Positions 32,451-44,574 of a stretch of 64,000 bases of DNA are shown here, one piece after another. The number at the start of each line of letters is the position of its first letter. Position 1 is the first letter of the stretch. The notes beneath the pieces were generated by a model, which saw only the letters and a program-made list of their open reading frames with translations, did no database searches and was not told the origin of the DNA. This DNA is from Allacma fusca. Its lineage: Eukaryota; Arthropoda; Collembola; Symphypleona; Sminthuridae. The DNA lies in the NCBI GenBank assembly GCA_947179485.1, contig OX359245.1:57647067-57711066 (forward strand). The letters run 5' to 3'. The position numbers and the translations under genes were made by a program.

Positions 32451-35142
32451 CCCAGTAAACAACAAATATTGGACCCGTTAGGGGCCCGGTTCGGGCATTT
32501 GGGCAAAATTATGGCTATGGCGATAAAAAGGCAAACCTGAGCTTTCCCAGCTCGTTTCAAATTGCCAAATCCGTGCCTGTATTGGAATAATTCTGGCAAG
32601 CCTGGCAAATAATTTCCTGGGGTCTTATTAGGCTAGATACTGCTGTCTCAATACTGAGTTTGACCTGGGCTGCATGGCAAATCGTGTTCATTGGTTCGGT
32701 TGCGGCTTGCCGCAATTTTAACGGTAAAACATGTACATGCCATTACAACACTGGCATGGTTCCGCCCCGGCAGCCTTAACTCTTATAACAATTGCGTGAA
32801 ACGTGTCTAGTGTGGGAAGGAGCTAACAATAAGAAGCGCACACCCGAACTTTACTCAATTTCTATCCTTACAATTAATTTAACGACTTGCTGGCTTACTT
32901 CGTTGGAGTTACGTTTTTAAGTGTTAGTTATAGCAATAATTTCTTTCATGAAGCCATTTTACTGCATTGTTTACTTTCCCAAGGACTGCAGCGTAGAAGC
33001 TGTTCCTTCAGATTGGTTATTTGCCAACAAAACTAAGTGTCACTGGCCAACCGGCATTGATGACATAAAAGTGCGTAGAGCCGTCCGTGAATCCCAAACA
33101 AGCAACATTGGCTCCAACTCTCATTCCAATCTTCAATCCGAATTTGAAGCTGGTGAATTTGATCCAACTCTTGGATGTTTTGGAAATCTGTTTTCCGAAA
33201 CTAATATTCCACAAGAGACATTGGGTAAGCAATGAAATATGTACTGATGACTTTATATAGGTTTTGAATCGTTGACTAAGAGGATAATGGTAAATTCGTC
33301 TTTTTAATCAATGCGAGGTCTACTTGCAGTTTCACTAAAAACGTAATGGTCTACTTGCGTGTACCAATTTAAACCGAAAGCTGTGTATATTAATTTGTTT
33401 CTTCATCTTAATTTTTTCAGAAATAGATGTTATTAAGGACAATCCGAAAACAGCAAATTCGTTCGAATCTGGTGAACTTCATATATTAACGAACTTGCAA
33501 GAATCGAGCGGCTCGGATCGTTTACTGAATGCTCAGGATTGCTTGCGTCAGGTTGCAGATTTCCCCAGAAAGATTGACACATTGACAGCAGAATTTAGAA
33601 GTAAGTTCCTAAAAGTACACAAGCATACAAATAGGTTTGCAATATTAGTTTTTAGGTACAGGATGATGATGTAGAGGAGTAATATTGAATTTTTAGACTT
33701 CTTGGAAGTGTTCAGTAAGCAGTTCGTTTGTCTAAAGGAAGAGATTGCTCACATTTCAAAGGTGGTTTCACAAGGATCAGTGGTTGAGCTTGTAAGCGAG
33801 TCGGATATTGGGATTACTCTGCCAATCAACTTTGCTACAGATTTAGACGCATTTAATGACTTACTGATGGTTTCCGAAAATCGAGGCAAATGCGTAAGTT
33901 TCATAAATATTTTACGACTGCATTTGTTGAACCATACAATTTCAAGTAAAATAGTTTTATTTTAGATAAAGTTCTTGAAATGTATTGGAGGAAACAACCT
34001 TGACAAATCTATAAAGAGGATTATGCAGAGATTTATTGTCGATGACATTTGCAGGAACAAAAACCAAAATTCCATTCAGAGGACATAATCTTCTTTCCTG
34101 TATTATAGGTAGGCTATTCCCTTCAATATAGAAAAGGTGCCAATAGAATGGTGACTTAAATTACAGGGAAAGTACACCATCCCTATTGCATGTATAATCG
34201 AAATAATTGATTTATTTTAAATTTAGCCTCATTGCGCAAGAAATCGGAAGACATTGAACCTTCCGAGGCTACAGTCGAGCAACTAATACAAAAGTGGATG
34301 CTTGGGTCTGGTGACCGAAATGGAGGACGAGCCAAACAACAGCAGAAATCGCAGCAAAACCCTCAATAAGCAAATTCTTAGTGGTTCGGTAAAGAGGTCG
34401 AAACAAAGAAGGGTTGCATCAAGTGTATCAACTATTTTATAGCAAATAAGAACTAAAAATATCAATCCCTGCATAACAGTCTGTTAAATTAAGTGATTGT
34501 TGTTTTATGACAAAAGATTTTAAGATTCTAATTTTAACTTGTTTAATTGATGCGGACACCGGTTCTGTACAATGTAAGCGTATTCTTGATGTGAAAGGGG
34601 TAGAACACTATCCTGTGGATAGTAAGCGTTTATGCATGTTCATTTGTGACGGTTTCTCTGCCAAAGTTACCATTGAATTGACCACTTAGAAGCACAAATG
34701 TGTGTATTTTCCGTATTCAACAGACAGTATGCAATTTGTATGTATTCCTATTACATTTGATTTAACAAATCCATATGCGGGTGAAATAAAATAAATAAAT
34801 CTACATTTGAACATGTTTGTGTCAAAAATCGTAATTATATATTCGTTGGTCCAGTTATTTAAATACGCATGACATCACGAAAGGGTGTAGAACTATAAAA
34901 AATCCGTCTGGTTGAATTCTGGTTTGATATCTACTGCCAGAACAAAAACTGCACTGAACCTTCATTATACCTGTGGGTTGCTTAATCTCGGCCATGATTA
35001 TGCCATGAGAAGCGCGCAATGCGGCCAGTTTTGTAGGCCTCACTTGGACCATTATCGCGCCGGCGGACACACCCAGGTCGTAGCCTGTACTGAAGAACCG
35101 CGTTTGGCCCAGGTCTGGCCCAACATTTTGTGGTTTACTGGG
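32451..35142. mobile_element. Inner TIR element carrying a DUF4806-like gene
   Basis: The ends CCCAGTAAACAACAAA (32451 on) and, inward from 35142, CCCAGTAAACCACAAA differ at one position and are followed by TTGG.CC in both. Flanking octamers GTAGTCGT (32443-32450) and GTAGTAAT (35143-35150) match at 6 of 8 positions, compatible with an aged hAT-type duplication. GC-richer stretches lie inside each end (32470-32800; 34950-35130). The gene at 32950-34369 lies wholly inside. Confidence 0.65.
32950..34369 (+). pseudogene. DUF4806-like gene inside a transposon (one frameshift)
   Basis: Five exons with consensus splice sites: 32950-33224, 33421-33600, 33697-33893, 33966-34108 and 34227-34369 (stop TAA 34367). 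The N-terminus MKPFYCIVYFPKDCSVEAVPSDW with KCHWP is the typical start of DUF4806-family proteins. A variable linker and a helical part (LEVFSKQFVCLKEEIAHI) follow, then the DUF4806 core: ITLPINFATDLDAFNDLL, then IKFLKCIGGNNLDKSIKRIM and FIVDDIC. Phases agree between exons 1-4; exon 4 needs a one-base shift near 34050 to reach the frame that joins exon 5, so this copy is probably dead. The function of the family is unknown. Confidence 0.6.
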
Positions 35143-35787
35143 GTAGTAATATTGAAAAAATGATTCTGCCTTTCTTTCCATTTTTATTACTACCATAAAG
35201 AACTACATATTTGCGCAAAAGCCATGTAGAAGTATAAAGGGTAGAAGGTAAAGGTTCTATGCAAAAGATCGTAAAAGGGCTCTTTATGGCTGTATAATGC
35301 AATGTCAGAAATGGAATCGGAATTCATCGGAATATCCTTAAATTCTAATACCAATACCGATACTTACTTTCCAATTCTGATTAGAATTCAAATACCTAAT
35401 TTTAGATTATTTTTCGATTCCGATTCCGATTTTCAACCGTGGTAGTTACACGGGTAGATAGGTCTCGTTACTACTTACTACCGATGATTGCTTGCATGAA
35501 CAGAGAGAGTCATATTTTGCAATAAGGTGTATGTAATTATATTTAGCTTATATAGAGTAACAAATATATACAATGCTTCCATTTTGTCATGAAACAAAAA
35601 TATGTATTATGAATTTTTAAGAATATTTTTTATACCAATTTTGACAATGTAATGTGCAAAGGGCGAACAAACTCTCTGGAAAAATTAAAAGTTTCATTTA
35701 TTTTCAGACAAGAGGAGGGAACAAAATGGTTTCTTCTTATAAAAGTACCATTAAAATGTACATTATTCAACTTATTAACTTCAGGGC

Positions 35788-36693
35788 TAGTGCACCTCAT
35801 GGGTTCCAAAACGTATTACCTGTACCTGTACCCAAATATGGGTACTTCACAATGTTGTACCTTTACCTGTACCTTCTTTGAAGTACCTAATACTTGAATG
35901 AAGGTACCTGTACCCAAACCTTTTTTTAATACTTTTACCTGTTCCTGAAAATTACCTGTACCCAAAAAGTACCCGAATTTTTAACTTTACCCAGGTACTT
36001 TGTTTTACCTACCTGGGTACTTTTTATGATGATGCGAATTCAGTTAAAAAAATTATTCTAATAATGTGCTCCAATTTATTCCACTATAATCTATTGCATC
36101 ATGTTTTTCAAAAAATTGAATACGGCTAAAATTAAAAACTACTTGAGCTTCCAGCCATCAATTTTGCAATCGCGGTCATTTTAGTACTTCCGAACTCTGC
36201 ACATTTGATCTTCGTCCATGCGTTTAGACAGAAGCATTTTCTAATGGTACCTCCTATGAAATTTTCAGTCGGTGGAATGCTACAACACGTTCATACGGAA
36301 TCTTATTTCATGGCACGGAAACGAGCATTCAGTGGAAGACTGTTGAATTTATTGTTAGTGGCACTAGAATGTCATGGAAAGAACCACTTTAATTCAGTTT
36401 TATGCAATACAGGACGCAAGCAGATAATAAAAAAGTACCTTGTATGAATCAGCTATTTTATGAACGGGTACAGGTACTTTTGGAGCTGTACCTGTTCCTG
36501 TCAGGTAAAAACCGTTTCATGTTTTCTTTGTACCAGTACCTTTACCCGTAAATGTACCCAATATTTAGGTAAAATTGGCTTGTACCCAGAATTTACCCAC
36601 TCTGTTTGGGTAAAAAAATATTACCCAGTATTTACCTTTACCTGTACCTGTAAACAAATACCCGGGTAGTACCTGTACCCATGAGGGGCACTA
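35788..36693. mobile_element. hAT-like non-autonomous element 5, motif GTACCTGTACCC
   Basis: 906 bp. Exact 8-bp target duplication TTCAGGGC at 35780-35787 and 36694-36701. The ends are TAGTGCACCTCATGGGTTCC and, inward from 36693, TAGTGCCCCTCATGGGTACA: 17 of 20 identical. Both sides are filled with ACCTGTACC/GGTAC iterations (35810-36020; 36465-36680). The centre (36030-36460) is unique and without a gene. Confidence 0.85.
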
Positions 36694-36701
36694 TTCAGGG
36701 C

Positions 36702-38678
36702 TATGATTCTAAATGTATGCAAATCAAACATTTATAATAAATTAACGATATTGAAATTGGAACATTTTGAGAGCATTGTACGTAGTATATGCTCTTTAAC
36801 TATATACAAATATACGAGTACATTGTATGTATATAGTGCGTGTGTACAGCGCTGCCTTCAAAATTTGAACGAATACAGTTTTGCATGTTCATGTCTTTTC
36901 AAGACCCTCATAATGTTGTACTTGAACAAACTTGTCTGAGGGATTCTGGACCAAATACAATCAATATGCGACTATTTTTTTCGTTGAGCTTTATTTGGGG
37001 AGGGCAAAAATAGATGGTGAGGTCTGGTAAGGTTATAATATAACATAGGGTTAGTTAGAAAAGGGTTACATACAGCACTTAGAAAGCCTAACAATGCTGT
37101 CTATACAAAAACATAAAGATACGTGATATAGGGTAGGTTCTCAGGAATAGACTTTATGTAACTTAGTGTAGTAGTCGTTTTAGTAGTGTACACTGATACA
37201 TGTACACAATTTCAATAGAACAAAATTTGGCGAGTGAAAATTTGTGTCGCGATTTTATTTTATAAAGTTTAGTATTTATACTGGCAATAATTACCCTTTG
37301 TAAAATATACAAACAGATCATTTCTCATTTTTAGTACTAGAATGCATACTATAACGGACCCTGTCTATAGTTCAGAATACAAGATGTTCAAATTTACGGT
37401 ATGTAACTATTTTCTCCCTTGATACTCAATCGGATAAATACTATCAGTAAATACAATATACATAATTATACTATATACATGTAGGCATATACTGATGCCA
37501 ATTTTAACATCTAAGCATTCGTAATATAACGCAAATAACTGGACATCGATAGTGATAATGTTTTAAATATATATACATGACTTTACTGTAACAGTAGGAT
37601 TTGTCTGGGTATCTGTGTATGTGTTTTTAAAGAAAATGTTCACTCATGAGTTTCCTTTAGAGCAACTAGCGTGACCATATACTACATATTAATATGCAAG
37701 TTCAACAGTTATGTGTGTTCTACGTGCAGTGTGCGAAGTAACTATTGCCCCCGCCTTAGCACATATTATGGGCAACAGTGTAAATTATGATGAATTCCCC
37801 ATGGCTTAGATTTTTTTTAGAGTTTTCAAACGTTTTGGATAGCGTCAATTTTTGAATTTGCCCTTATAAGAGATTTTGTTTTATAAGGGACTAAGACTTT
37901 CAGTCCAGATTCAAATTTGTCCGATGTATTACTCAGATTGTTCATATGAGATCATGTTATGTTTATAAGGGGACATATTTAGCAAGTCCTCTGAGCTTCT
38001 GCGAGTTGGCTGTAAAACCAGATATCAAATTGTTGGAGAAATTTGTCTTTAGAAATTTGTCTGCGAAGTAAAGCGAAAAAACTTCCAGACCTGGCTATTG
38101 TTTCATTGGCGGTGTGCTGTCCATAAACGAATTTCGTAACGCTGGAGTAGTCGAAAATTTCATGGGGAAAAAATGAATCTTTATATGAGTCCTCATAAGT
38201 CAAAAATGTTAGTTTCCGAATTAAAAATGTGAGTCGTAAAAATCTTTTAAATTGTTTCATTTTTGCCTCGCATTCTTAATATTTAATTTTCCAACCCAAT
38301 TTTGTTATACCATGCTCACAATGCTTAACCTAGGGATACATTTATGCAATTTCTCCCTAAAATTCAACAAACTTTCAGGGCAAACTATTCTGTCGGTATA
38401 CATATCCAGCAATGAACAAAATTGTGAACGAAATTAGCTTAACTTAAAAAAACTGCATGCCATACAGACCGACGGACAACACTATTTAATAAGAAGGTTG
38501 ACAGTGCCCTAAAAACGGAAGAGATCAATTATTTTTCACACATATACGCTTCCAGCAGGTTATTTAAATTATTTTTAGAAAAAATTCACTCCATGATTAG
38601 GTAAGCCGGACAGGAAAACGCATGCATGCAACTCCCTGGACACGGTTAGCTAGGATTTGGATTCGACACTACTCAACG
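36702..38678. other. Intergenic, nothing recognised
   Basis: AT-rich sequence with scattered short open frames only. A minus-strand frame of 93 codons at 37979-38260 has no family features. Confidence 0.5.
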
Positions 38679-38721
38679 ATGGAAGCAGGTAGCAGTAGCC
38701 GGCGGACATTAAAATTGAAGG
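38679..38721 (+). other. Candidate first coding exon of chemoreceptor-like unit 3
   Basis: ATG at 38679 in a good context (CAACGATGG) starts MEAGSSSRRTLKLK and ends at a GTAAGAAG donor in phase 1. The next acceptor (38879) leads to the small segment 38880-38927. Joined, it would read on into P-G-R-L-S-S-S and then hit a TGA in this unit. It may be the N-terminal exon of the ancestral gene or of an unrelated transcript. Confidence 0.3.
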
Positions 38722-38879
38722 GTAAGAAGTTGTCTGAAAATTCGCCGGCTGATGTTGCATTTCATTTTATTTGAGGACATGGAATTAAAATAAGGATATG
38801 GGGAAGGTGCCAGGAATCAATCTGACTAATGTAAACAAAGAATTGTTTATATTCGAAAATACGTTTATTTTTACTTCAG

Positions 38880-38927
38880 GTCCCGGACGTCTATCATCAT
38901 CTTCACCATTCTCCTGACTCGGTTTAA
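38880..38927 (+). other. Candidate micro-exon, unit 3 copy
   Basis: Counterpart of 1056-1089 with the same acceptor (TTTACTTCAG) and donor (GTATGTGTGG) but 14 bp longer, and with an in-frame TGA if joined to 38679-38721. Confidence 0.3.
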
Positions 38928-41900
38928 GTATGTGTGGGGAGTGTCAATATGTGCGGTGTCTATGATACACTCATACTAAAGCGTTTTTTCAACTACTCAT
39001 TAAATCATACAATAATATAATATCTTGTGTTGCCAAAGGAATTTTTATATAAAGGATTTCAAATAAAGTTTCGTAAACTTTAAAATGTTAAAAACTCACA
39101 TATTTCGAGAATTATTTTATGATAACAAGGACAGCTGAGCCCTCATAAAATTTATTCAGAACTCGCACACACTAAATGCTATCAACATTTTATGGATTTC
39201 AAATAGAGGTATCAAAGATCATTGCGCTGATTAGTGTTTCTTGTCAATTGCAAGTTAATCGTAATTACTAATTGAACTTCCAAGTTCGGTTCAATTGCGG
39301 TTATTTTACCCCAGGGAATTGCAATTGTAGGTGCAAGTGCAAATTTCTGTATACTTAAATTGCAAAAGCATTAAATACTTACACTTACCGGTTAAGTGCG
39401 ACTGAAATTGCAACAAATTCAATTATTGCAATAACAAGTTCTTGCATGCAAAAAATTGAAATTTTAAAAATACTTATCCATTAAATTGCAAATTGCCAAC
39501 GTTTTGAATTTGAGTACAAAATTCCACAAAATACCTCAATAAGTCTTGCCGCTCTAATAACTATCATGCGCATAAAAATCACGAGTATTGTGATCTTAGT
39601 GAAAGCATTTGATTGTCAATCAGAACAGGCAATATTTTCAATTTCCGTCTTGCTTCCACTTTCAATAAACAAATTAGCGGTGACAACAACACGTTCTATC
39701 GTCATGAATTTAATAAACATACGTAGTGTAGTAGTAAGTAATTTGTTAGCGGGTTCCCACGCTTGGAAATTGAAACCGTAATAATATTACTGCATAAACT
39801 GTTACATACACGAGTGTAGATTTCCCTTTAATTTTTTCAATAATGAGTTGTAAAAAATACATTGTGCTTTAATGGATTTTAAAGCCGCATTTTAATTCAT
39901 TATGTATTCCTGCTTCGGATAATGTAATCACATAATGTATACCGTCTTTGCACCATTTGTGAAACAATCTTAAACATTTAAGCGTCGTAGGTCTTAATGT
40001 CGTTAACTTAACAAGCGTTCATGTGCATTGGTAAACTAATATGTTTAATAATTGTCGACGATTTAAAGAATTGCCCAATCTTTCGTTCAAATTGCTATAA
40101 AAATTACCCCTAAAAGGGCTAAAATCATCCCTAATGTATTCAAAGCCCCGATACAATTCCACTCACTATAAAATTGAATCCTGCAAAGAATAAACGTAGT
40201 ATTTCTCAAAAATTTAGCTTGTAGCATTCTCAAATACTTCTCTTTTAGATTTGTATACACATTTCGAAGTTTGTAAACATGTGCAACACAAGATCATTGC
40301 TTTAAAAGATATTCATAAAGGCTAGATCTGCCATGAAAAAGATATCAGCTAATAGTAGTGTAGCTTGAGGAGCATAGCGGTACATTCTACAACATGAAAA
40401 ATTGCAAGACAGTCCTCATTTTCTGGAAGTTTTGTTTCCAGGAAGTGACTAAAGCCGATTGATTGTGACTCACTCAGGAAATGATTAACCCGGGGTAAAA
40501 ATTAACACTAATAATTTTAATGACCGCTACTTACTCGAAATCAGGAAAGTCAAATAGATCATAATAGAACTTAATAGCCGGTCAAAGTTTCGAATATTGT
40601 ATTGACTTCAAAAATTGTTTCATTGTCAATGAGAACCGGCAATATTGTGGACTTACATACTGTATGTAGGTATGTATTTATTGCTTTGACAAGTTGAATC
40701 AATAAAGATTCACAAATAGGGATGAGATATAAATGTGGGTAGATTCCACTAAATTTCGTGAAGTCTTGTCAGGTTTTAGCGTCGCAAATCGTAAAGTCCG
40801 TAATCTAAATGTCCTTCCCGTGGATTAGTGAATAAATCAGCGTATTAATTTTGAACACCTTGAAAGAATTACTCAATCTTTCGCAAAATCTACTATACAA
40901 ATCGCTGTAAAAACCAAAAAATCAGCGAAAATCATCACGAATGTATCCAAAACCACGAAACAATTCCACTCAGTATAAAATTCGTTACTATTACTATGCC
41001 TGGAAACTTTAACTTGTAGCATTCTGAAATACTTCTTCAATCTATTTTTGAAGCGAAGCGCTTTTGTAAAATTGCTCGTTTTTGATTTTGTCCTTCTAAA
41101 GGCTCCCGCACGGGACAAGATACAACCGCCGGACCAGCGGCCAACGACCTGTTAGGTCCTGGACTTGGGAATAACGCAATTTTTCAATTTTTCAACATTT
41201 CATGAAATTTCATAATATTTCGAAAATTCCCCGAATTCGCTTAAAAATCTAATTTAACCGTACAAACGAATTCGTTGAACACAAAAGTCGTGGAAAATAC
41301 CTTTCCCGCCCAAATTTACTGAAATTTCGAAAATATTCCGAATTTACGGATAAAATTAATCAGATTTTTTTTTAAATCAAAAAAATCAGCAACCCTGACT
41401 ACAATACGTTCATGCAATAGCTACCAAAATCTTGATTTTCTTAGTTGCTAATGGGCAGAAAAGTTAAAAGGCAGCTTAATTCTACTATTCACCAAATGAT
41501 CGGAGTTTCTTTAATTTGACATAATTTTCTTCTCAAAAGTATTTCACGGAAACAAGAATAAATATCTTAAGCAGTTAGCATTAGTTACCCATCGGAAGAA
41601 ACATTAGTGCTTATCAGGTTAAAAACATCTCCTAAGTAAAGTCTATGAACCTTGTTGACACAATTTTGATAAATCCCAGTTATACTTAATTTAGTAATGT
41701 TTAGTTTTATATTGTCTAGTTTACTAAAAATAGAAACAGGCGGATTATGTGCACAGCTTGTTCCCTCGTGACAAAACTTGGACATGGTTGGAAGGGTTAG
41801 TAATCAAATTTGGGGATACCATGCTGGAGTAAGTTTTTCAGCGGAGCGCATAAAACTGAGGATTATCCGATCTGATATTTATGCGTGCTACAATCTGCAG

Positions 41901-42054
41901 TTTCATAAACCGCTTATACACAATGAATTTTGAACTGTCATATCCTTAATAGTCCTACTGAAATTTTTGAAACTTAAGTTATCATCTGTAACACGATATC
42001 GACAATTTTAGGAAAGTAATATGTATTGTTTAATCAACCGCCGATACATATAAA
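38928..42054. repeat. Upstream part of tandem unit 3
   Basis: Non-coding and collinear in patches with 1090-4270 of unit 1. The stretch 41100-41450 has no counterpart in units 1 and 2 and may be an insertion, but I could not define its ends. Confidence 0.55.
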
Positions 42055-44574
42055 ATGCAATCACGTGTTCAAAATCCAAAATTCAATATTTTGTTTTACG
42101 GTTTTGCACTTTTAATGTCAGAACGGAACGAAGTCCCAACAATTTATGAGCTGGCACTGCACCTATTGTTTATTGCAGGTCTATGCTGTGGTATTATAAT
42201 CGAAGCACTTACAATTATCCAAAATCCGTGGATATCAATAAGGATTTTCAACTTCATTTTCCAAGAAGATAAAAACGGTAAATAGACCACTTATAAATTA
42301 TACATATATAGTCTTTCTGTAAACCCGTATCTTTGTAGTGGACGCATATTGTTGGTGAGAAGACAACATCATCTACGTACTTGAACAAAGCAAAGTAGGA
42401 AGACATGTAATTTTATCTGTAAGATTCTCTTATTACAAATGCATGTCGATCATTTTGTTTTAATTGCTTTTCAAGGTTATTTTTATTGTGTCACTAAGCA
42501 TTTCCTTACCTCCTAAACCGATTCTCTTGCGATGAACTTTCAATTCATAAGGTTTAAAAATTCATGAAAAATCTTTGCCATAGAGTCAACACAGCGCAAA
42601 CATTGGAAGCAATATTCTGGAAAAGAGCTAGTGGCAATCCTGATTTCACCAACTGCCTTTCTTTTCATTAATGCAATGATGGCTATGATATTTCATTCAG
42701 TAGCGTTGAGCGTCATATTTGAACTGGAAAACATGCTTCGCTTTTTGGAGAGGATTACGCATATTTTGAAATACGAACTGATCTTATTGAGGTATGTATT
42801 AAAAAGGAAACATAAGGGGAAATTAGGCATGGGCAAGATTTTCAGTGTTTTTATTATATATGTACGAATAACAAACATGAAGCAAAGATAAGACAAACTA
42901 TGTTCATGTTAATGGAAATAGTTAGATATAGTAACTAAGAGGTGTCCATTTGAATTCACCTTCGTCCATCCTTCACAAGGGTGACGTTATCCAATTAACC
43001 GTTCCTTCATCGGTCCGTAAAATGAAGCCTTCTGAATATTTACCCTTCCTTCGCCCTTCCTTTATTCAAATCCTGCTATAATCCTTCCTTCAGCCTTCAA
43101 AAATATTTAAATGTCCTTCATGCGTTACCTTCCTTCCATGTTCATGTATTTATCCCAAATCGTTTAACAGAAGTCACAAAATCAGAGCTTTATACTTTTA
43201 ACTATTATTATTGCAGATTATCAGTATACGTACTTATATAATTACAGTGAAGTGAATAAAATGCTTACATGCTCCGGGTATCATGCTGTCATTGTAAGAT
43301 AAATGTTCCTAGAATAACATTAAGCAGTCTCGCAAGAAAAATGTTTTTCAGTTGAGTAACGGTGTACGTACTTATGTACATGAAGTTTAGTTGCGGGACG
43401 ATTTTGCCTGAAATATGGTAGGGGGCCGTACAAATATAACGTTATCAATGAGGTGGGTCGTCAAACTGGGAAAGTCTAACCATTGTAACTGCACACAAAG
43501 ATCAGAAATCCACATGATAACGTTAACACAAATGTCGGTATAAATATTCATGAAAGTACCTTTCCCGGAAATATCTATATAATGCTTAATACCCACAGTC
43601 AAGTATAAAACTGGTAATAATTCGCCATCGTAAGTCATTGCGGTCCTGACGATACAAGGATAACGTTAACAGTAGGTGGTCATCTCAGCAAAAGCTAACT
43701 CTGTTAACAATAGTCATACATGCTTTCAAAATCGTCCAATCTGTGATAACGTTATATTTGTACGGCCCCTAGCTGGGTTTGCAAGTTCCAACGGCGTTCG
43801 AAGGCTGTAAAATTAAATTGTTCCTTCACATTCCATTATTTCTGCAAAGAGCAGAAACCTTCGTTCATCCTTCGTTCCCTTTCCAGCCTTCTTTCGGCTC
43901 CCTTCATAATTGTTATAGTTTAATTTCCTTCACAGAAGCCTTCTTTGAAGGAAATCCTTCGAAGAATGGACACCTCTGATAGTAACAGCAAACGTCTTGC
44001 AACTGTTAAGATTCTCTTTTCTAGCCCTTTTTTAATAATTGTATTGATACTAAAATATACTTCACTAAAATTATACAAAAATTGTTTTTACAGGAATCAC
44101 AATTTAACGACAAAATCTGCGAAGCGTTGCTATGCTCAAATCAGAAACGTGGAAGTGTTCGTTGGGTTATTCAACTCAGGATATTCCTCAGTAGTCTACA
44201 GCATTAAGCAAATCTTCTTAATTGCGTCGGTAGCGTGCTTGTTTGTCGCTATCAAATCTAATTCCGAACATCCCGGATCGTCCATGTTCTTTCTCAGTGT
44301 CGGTTCTTACATGAGTTTTACATTTACAGCAACTTTTGGGAAAGCCTTTAGCATCCCTGAACGTATGAGCACACTAAAAAATGGGCTAATTAGATGTTCT
44401 AAGTTAGTCAGAATGTCTGCAAAGGATGCATCAATACTTAAGAAACAAGTCAGATCCATTCAGGATGTAGGCATCAAAGTCGGAGGCTTTCATACAATGG
44501 AGAGAGAGTCCACGCCAATCTTTATTGATTTCGTTATCAGGGCCGTGGCTACACTTTTGATCAGTTCCCACTAG
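42055..44574 (+). CDS. Chemoreceptor-like membrane protein, tandem copy 3 (open but altered)
   Basis: Exons 42055-42277, 42584-42791 and 44094-44574 (stop TAG) join in consistent phases to about 303 codons without a stop. The shared core is present: YGFALLMSERNEVPTIYELA in exon 1, HWKQYSGKELVAILISP in exon 2, FNSGYSSVVYSIKQ and KVGGFHTMERESTP in exon 3, then a C-terminal helix RAVATLLISSH. The first 14 residues from ATG 42055 replace about 60 N-terminal residues found in copies 1 and 2, because the exon is fused to sequence that lies further upstream in unit 1. Exon 2 lacks about 33 codons in frame (NAMMAMIFHSVALSV), removing most of a hydrophobic segment and the following loop. Intron 2 carries a hAT-like element. 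A working receptor is doubtful. The family assignment is by resemblance only. Confidence 0.5.
42936..43978. mobile_element. hAT-like non-autonomous element 6, motif CCTTC, in intron 2 of copy 3
   Basis: 1043 bp. Exact 8-bp target duplication ATAGTAAC at 42928-42935 and 43979-43986. The ends share AGAGGTGTCCATT (42938 on; inward from 43977). Both arms are dominated by CCTTC iterations (42960-43145; 43800-43970). Copy 1 lacks it at the equivalent intron position. A smaller TIR element is nested at 43421-43770. Confidence 0.85.
43421..43770. mobile_element. MITE nested in hAT-like element 6
   Basis: Nearly perfect 25-26 bp inverted repeats, 43421-43446 and 43745-43770, starting GGGGCCGTACAAATATAACG. 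Both are flanked by TA (left 43419-43420; right 43770-43771, sharing the T). About 350 bp, no coding capacity. A TA target and GGGG start fit a Tc1/mariner-type MITE. Confidence 0.75.

Larger units (their letters stand above)
31924..35441. mobile_element. hAT-like element 4, motif GATTCC, outer element of a nest
   Basis: Exact 8-bp target duplication GTAGTTAC at 31916-31923 and 35442-35449. The ends are CAGGGATGAAATATCGGAA and, reading inward from 35441, CACGGTTGAAAATCGGAA. Both subterminal zones (31950-32090; 35305-35430) are made of GATTCC/AATTCC/GGAATC iterations. Its left 420 bp recurs in inverse orientation at 48592-48992. It contains a second TIR element (32451-35142), which accounts for most of its length. 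Confidence 0.85.

Noticed and set aside
35652..35897. Overlapping open frames rich in Tyr, Pro and Thr
   Set aside because: They are translations of the GTACCTGTACCC array of hAT-like element 5.
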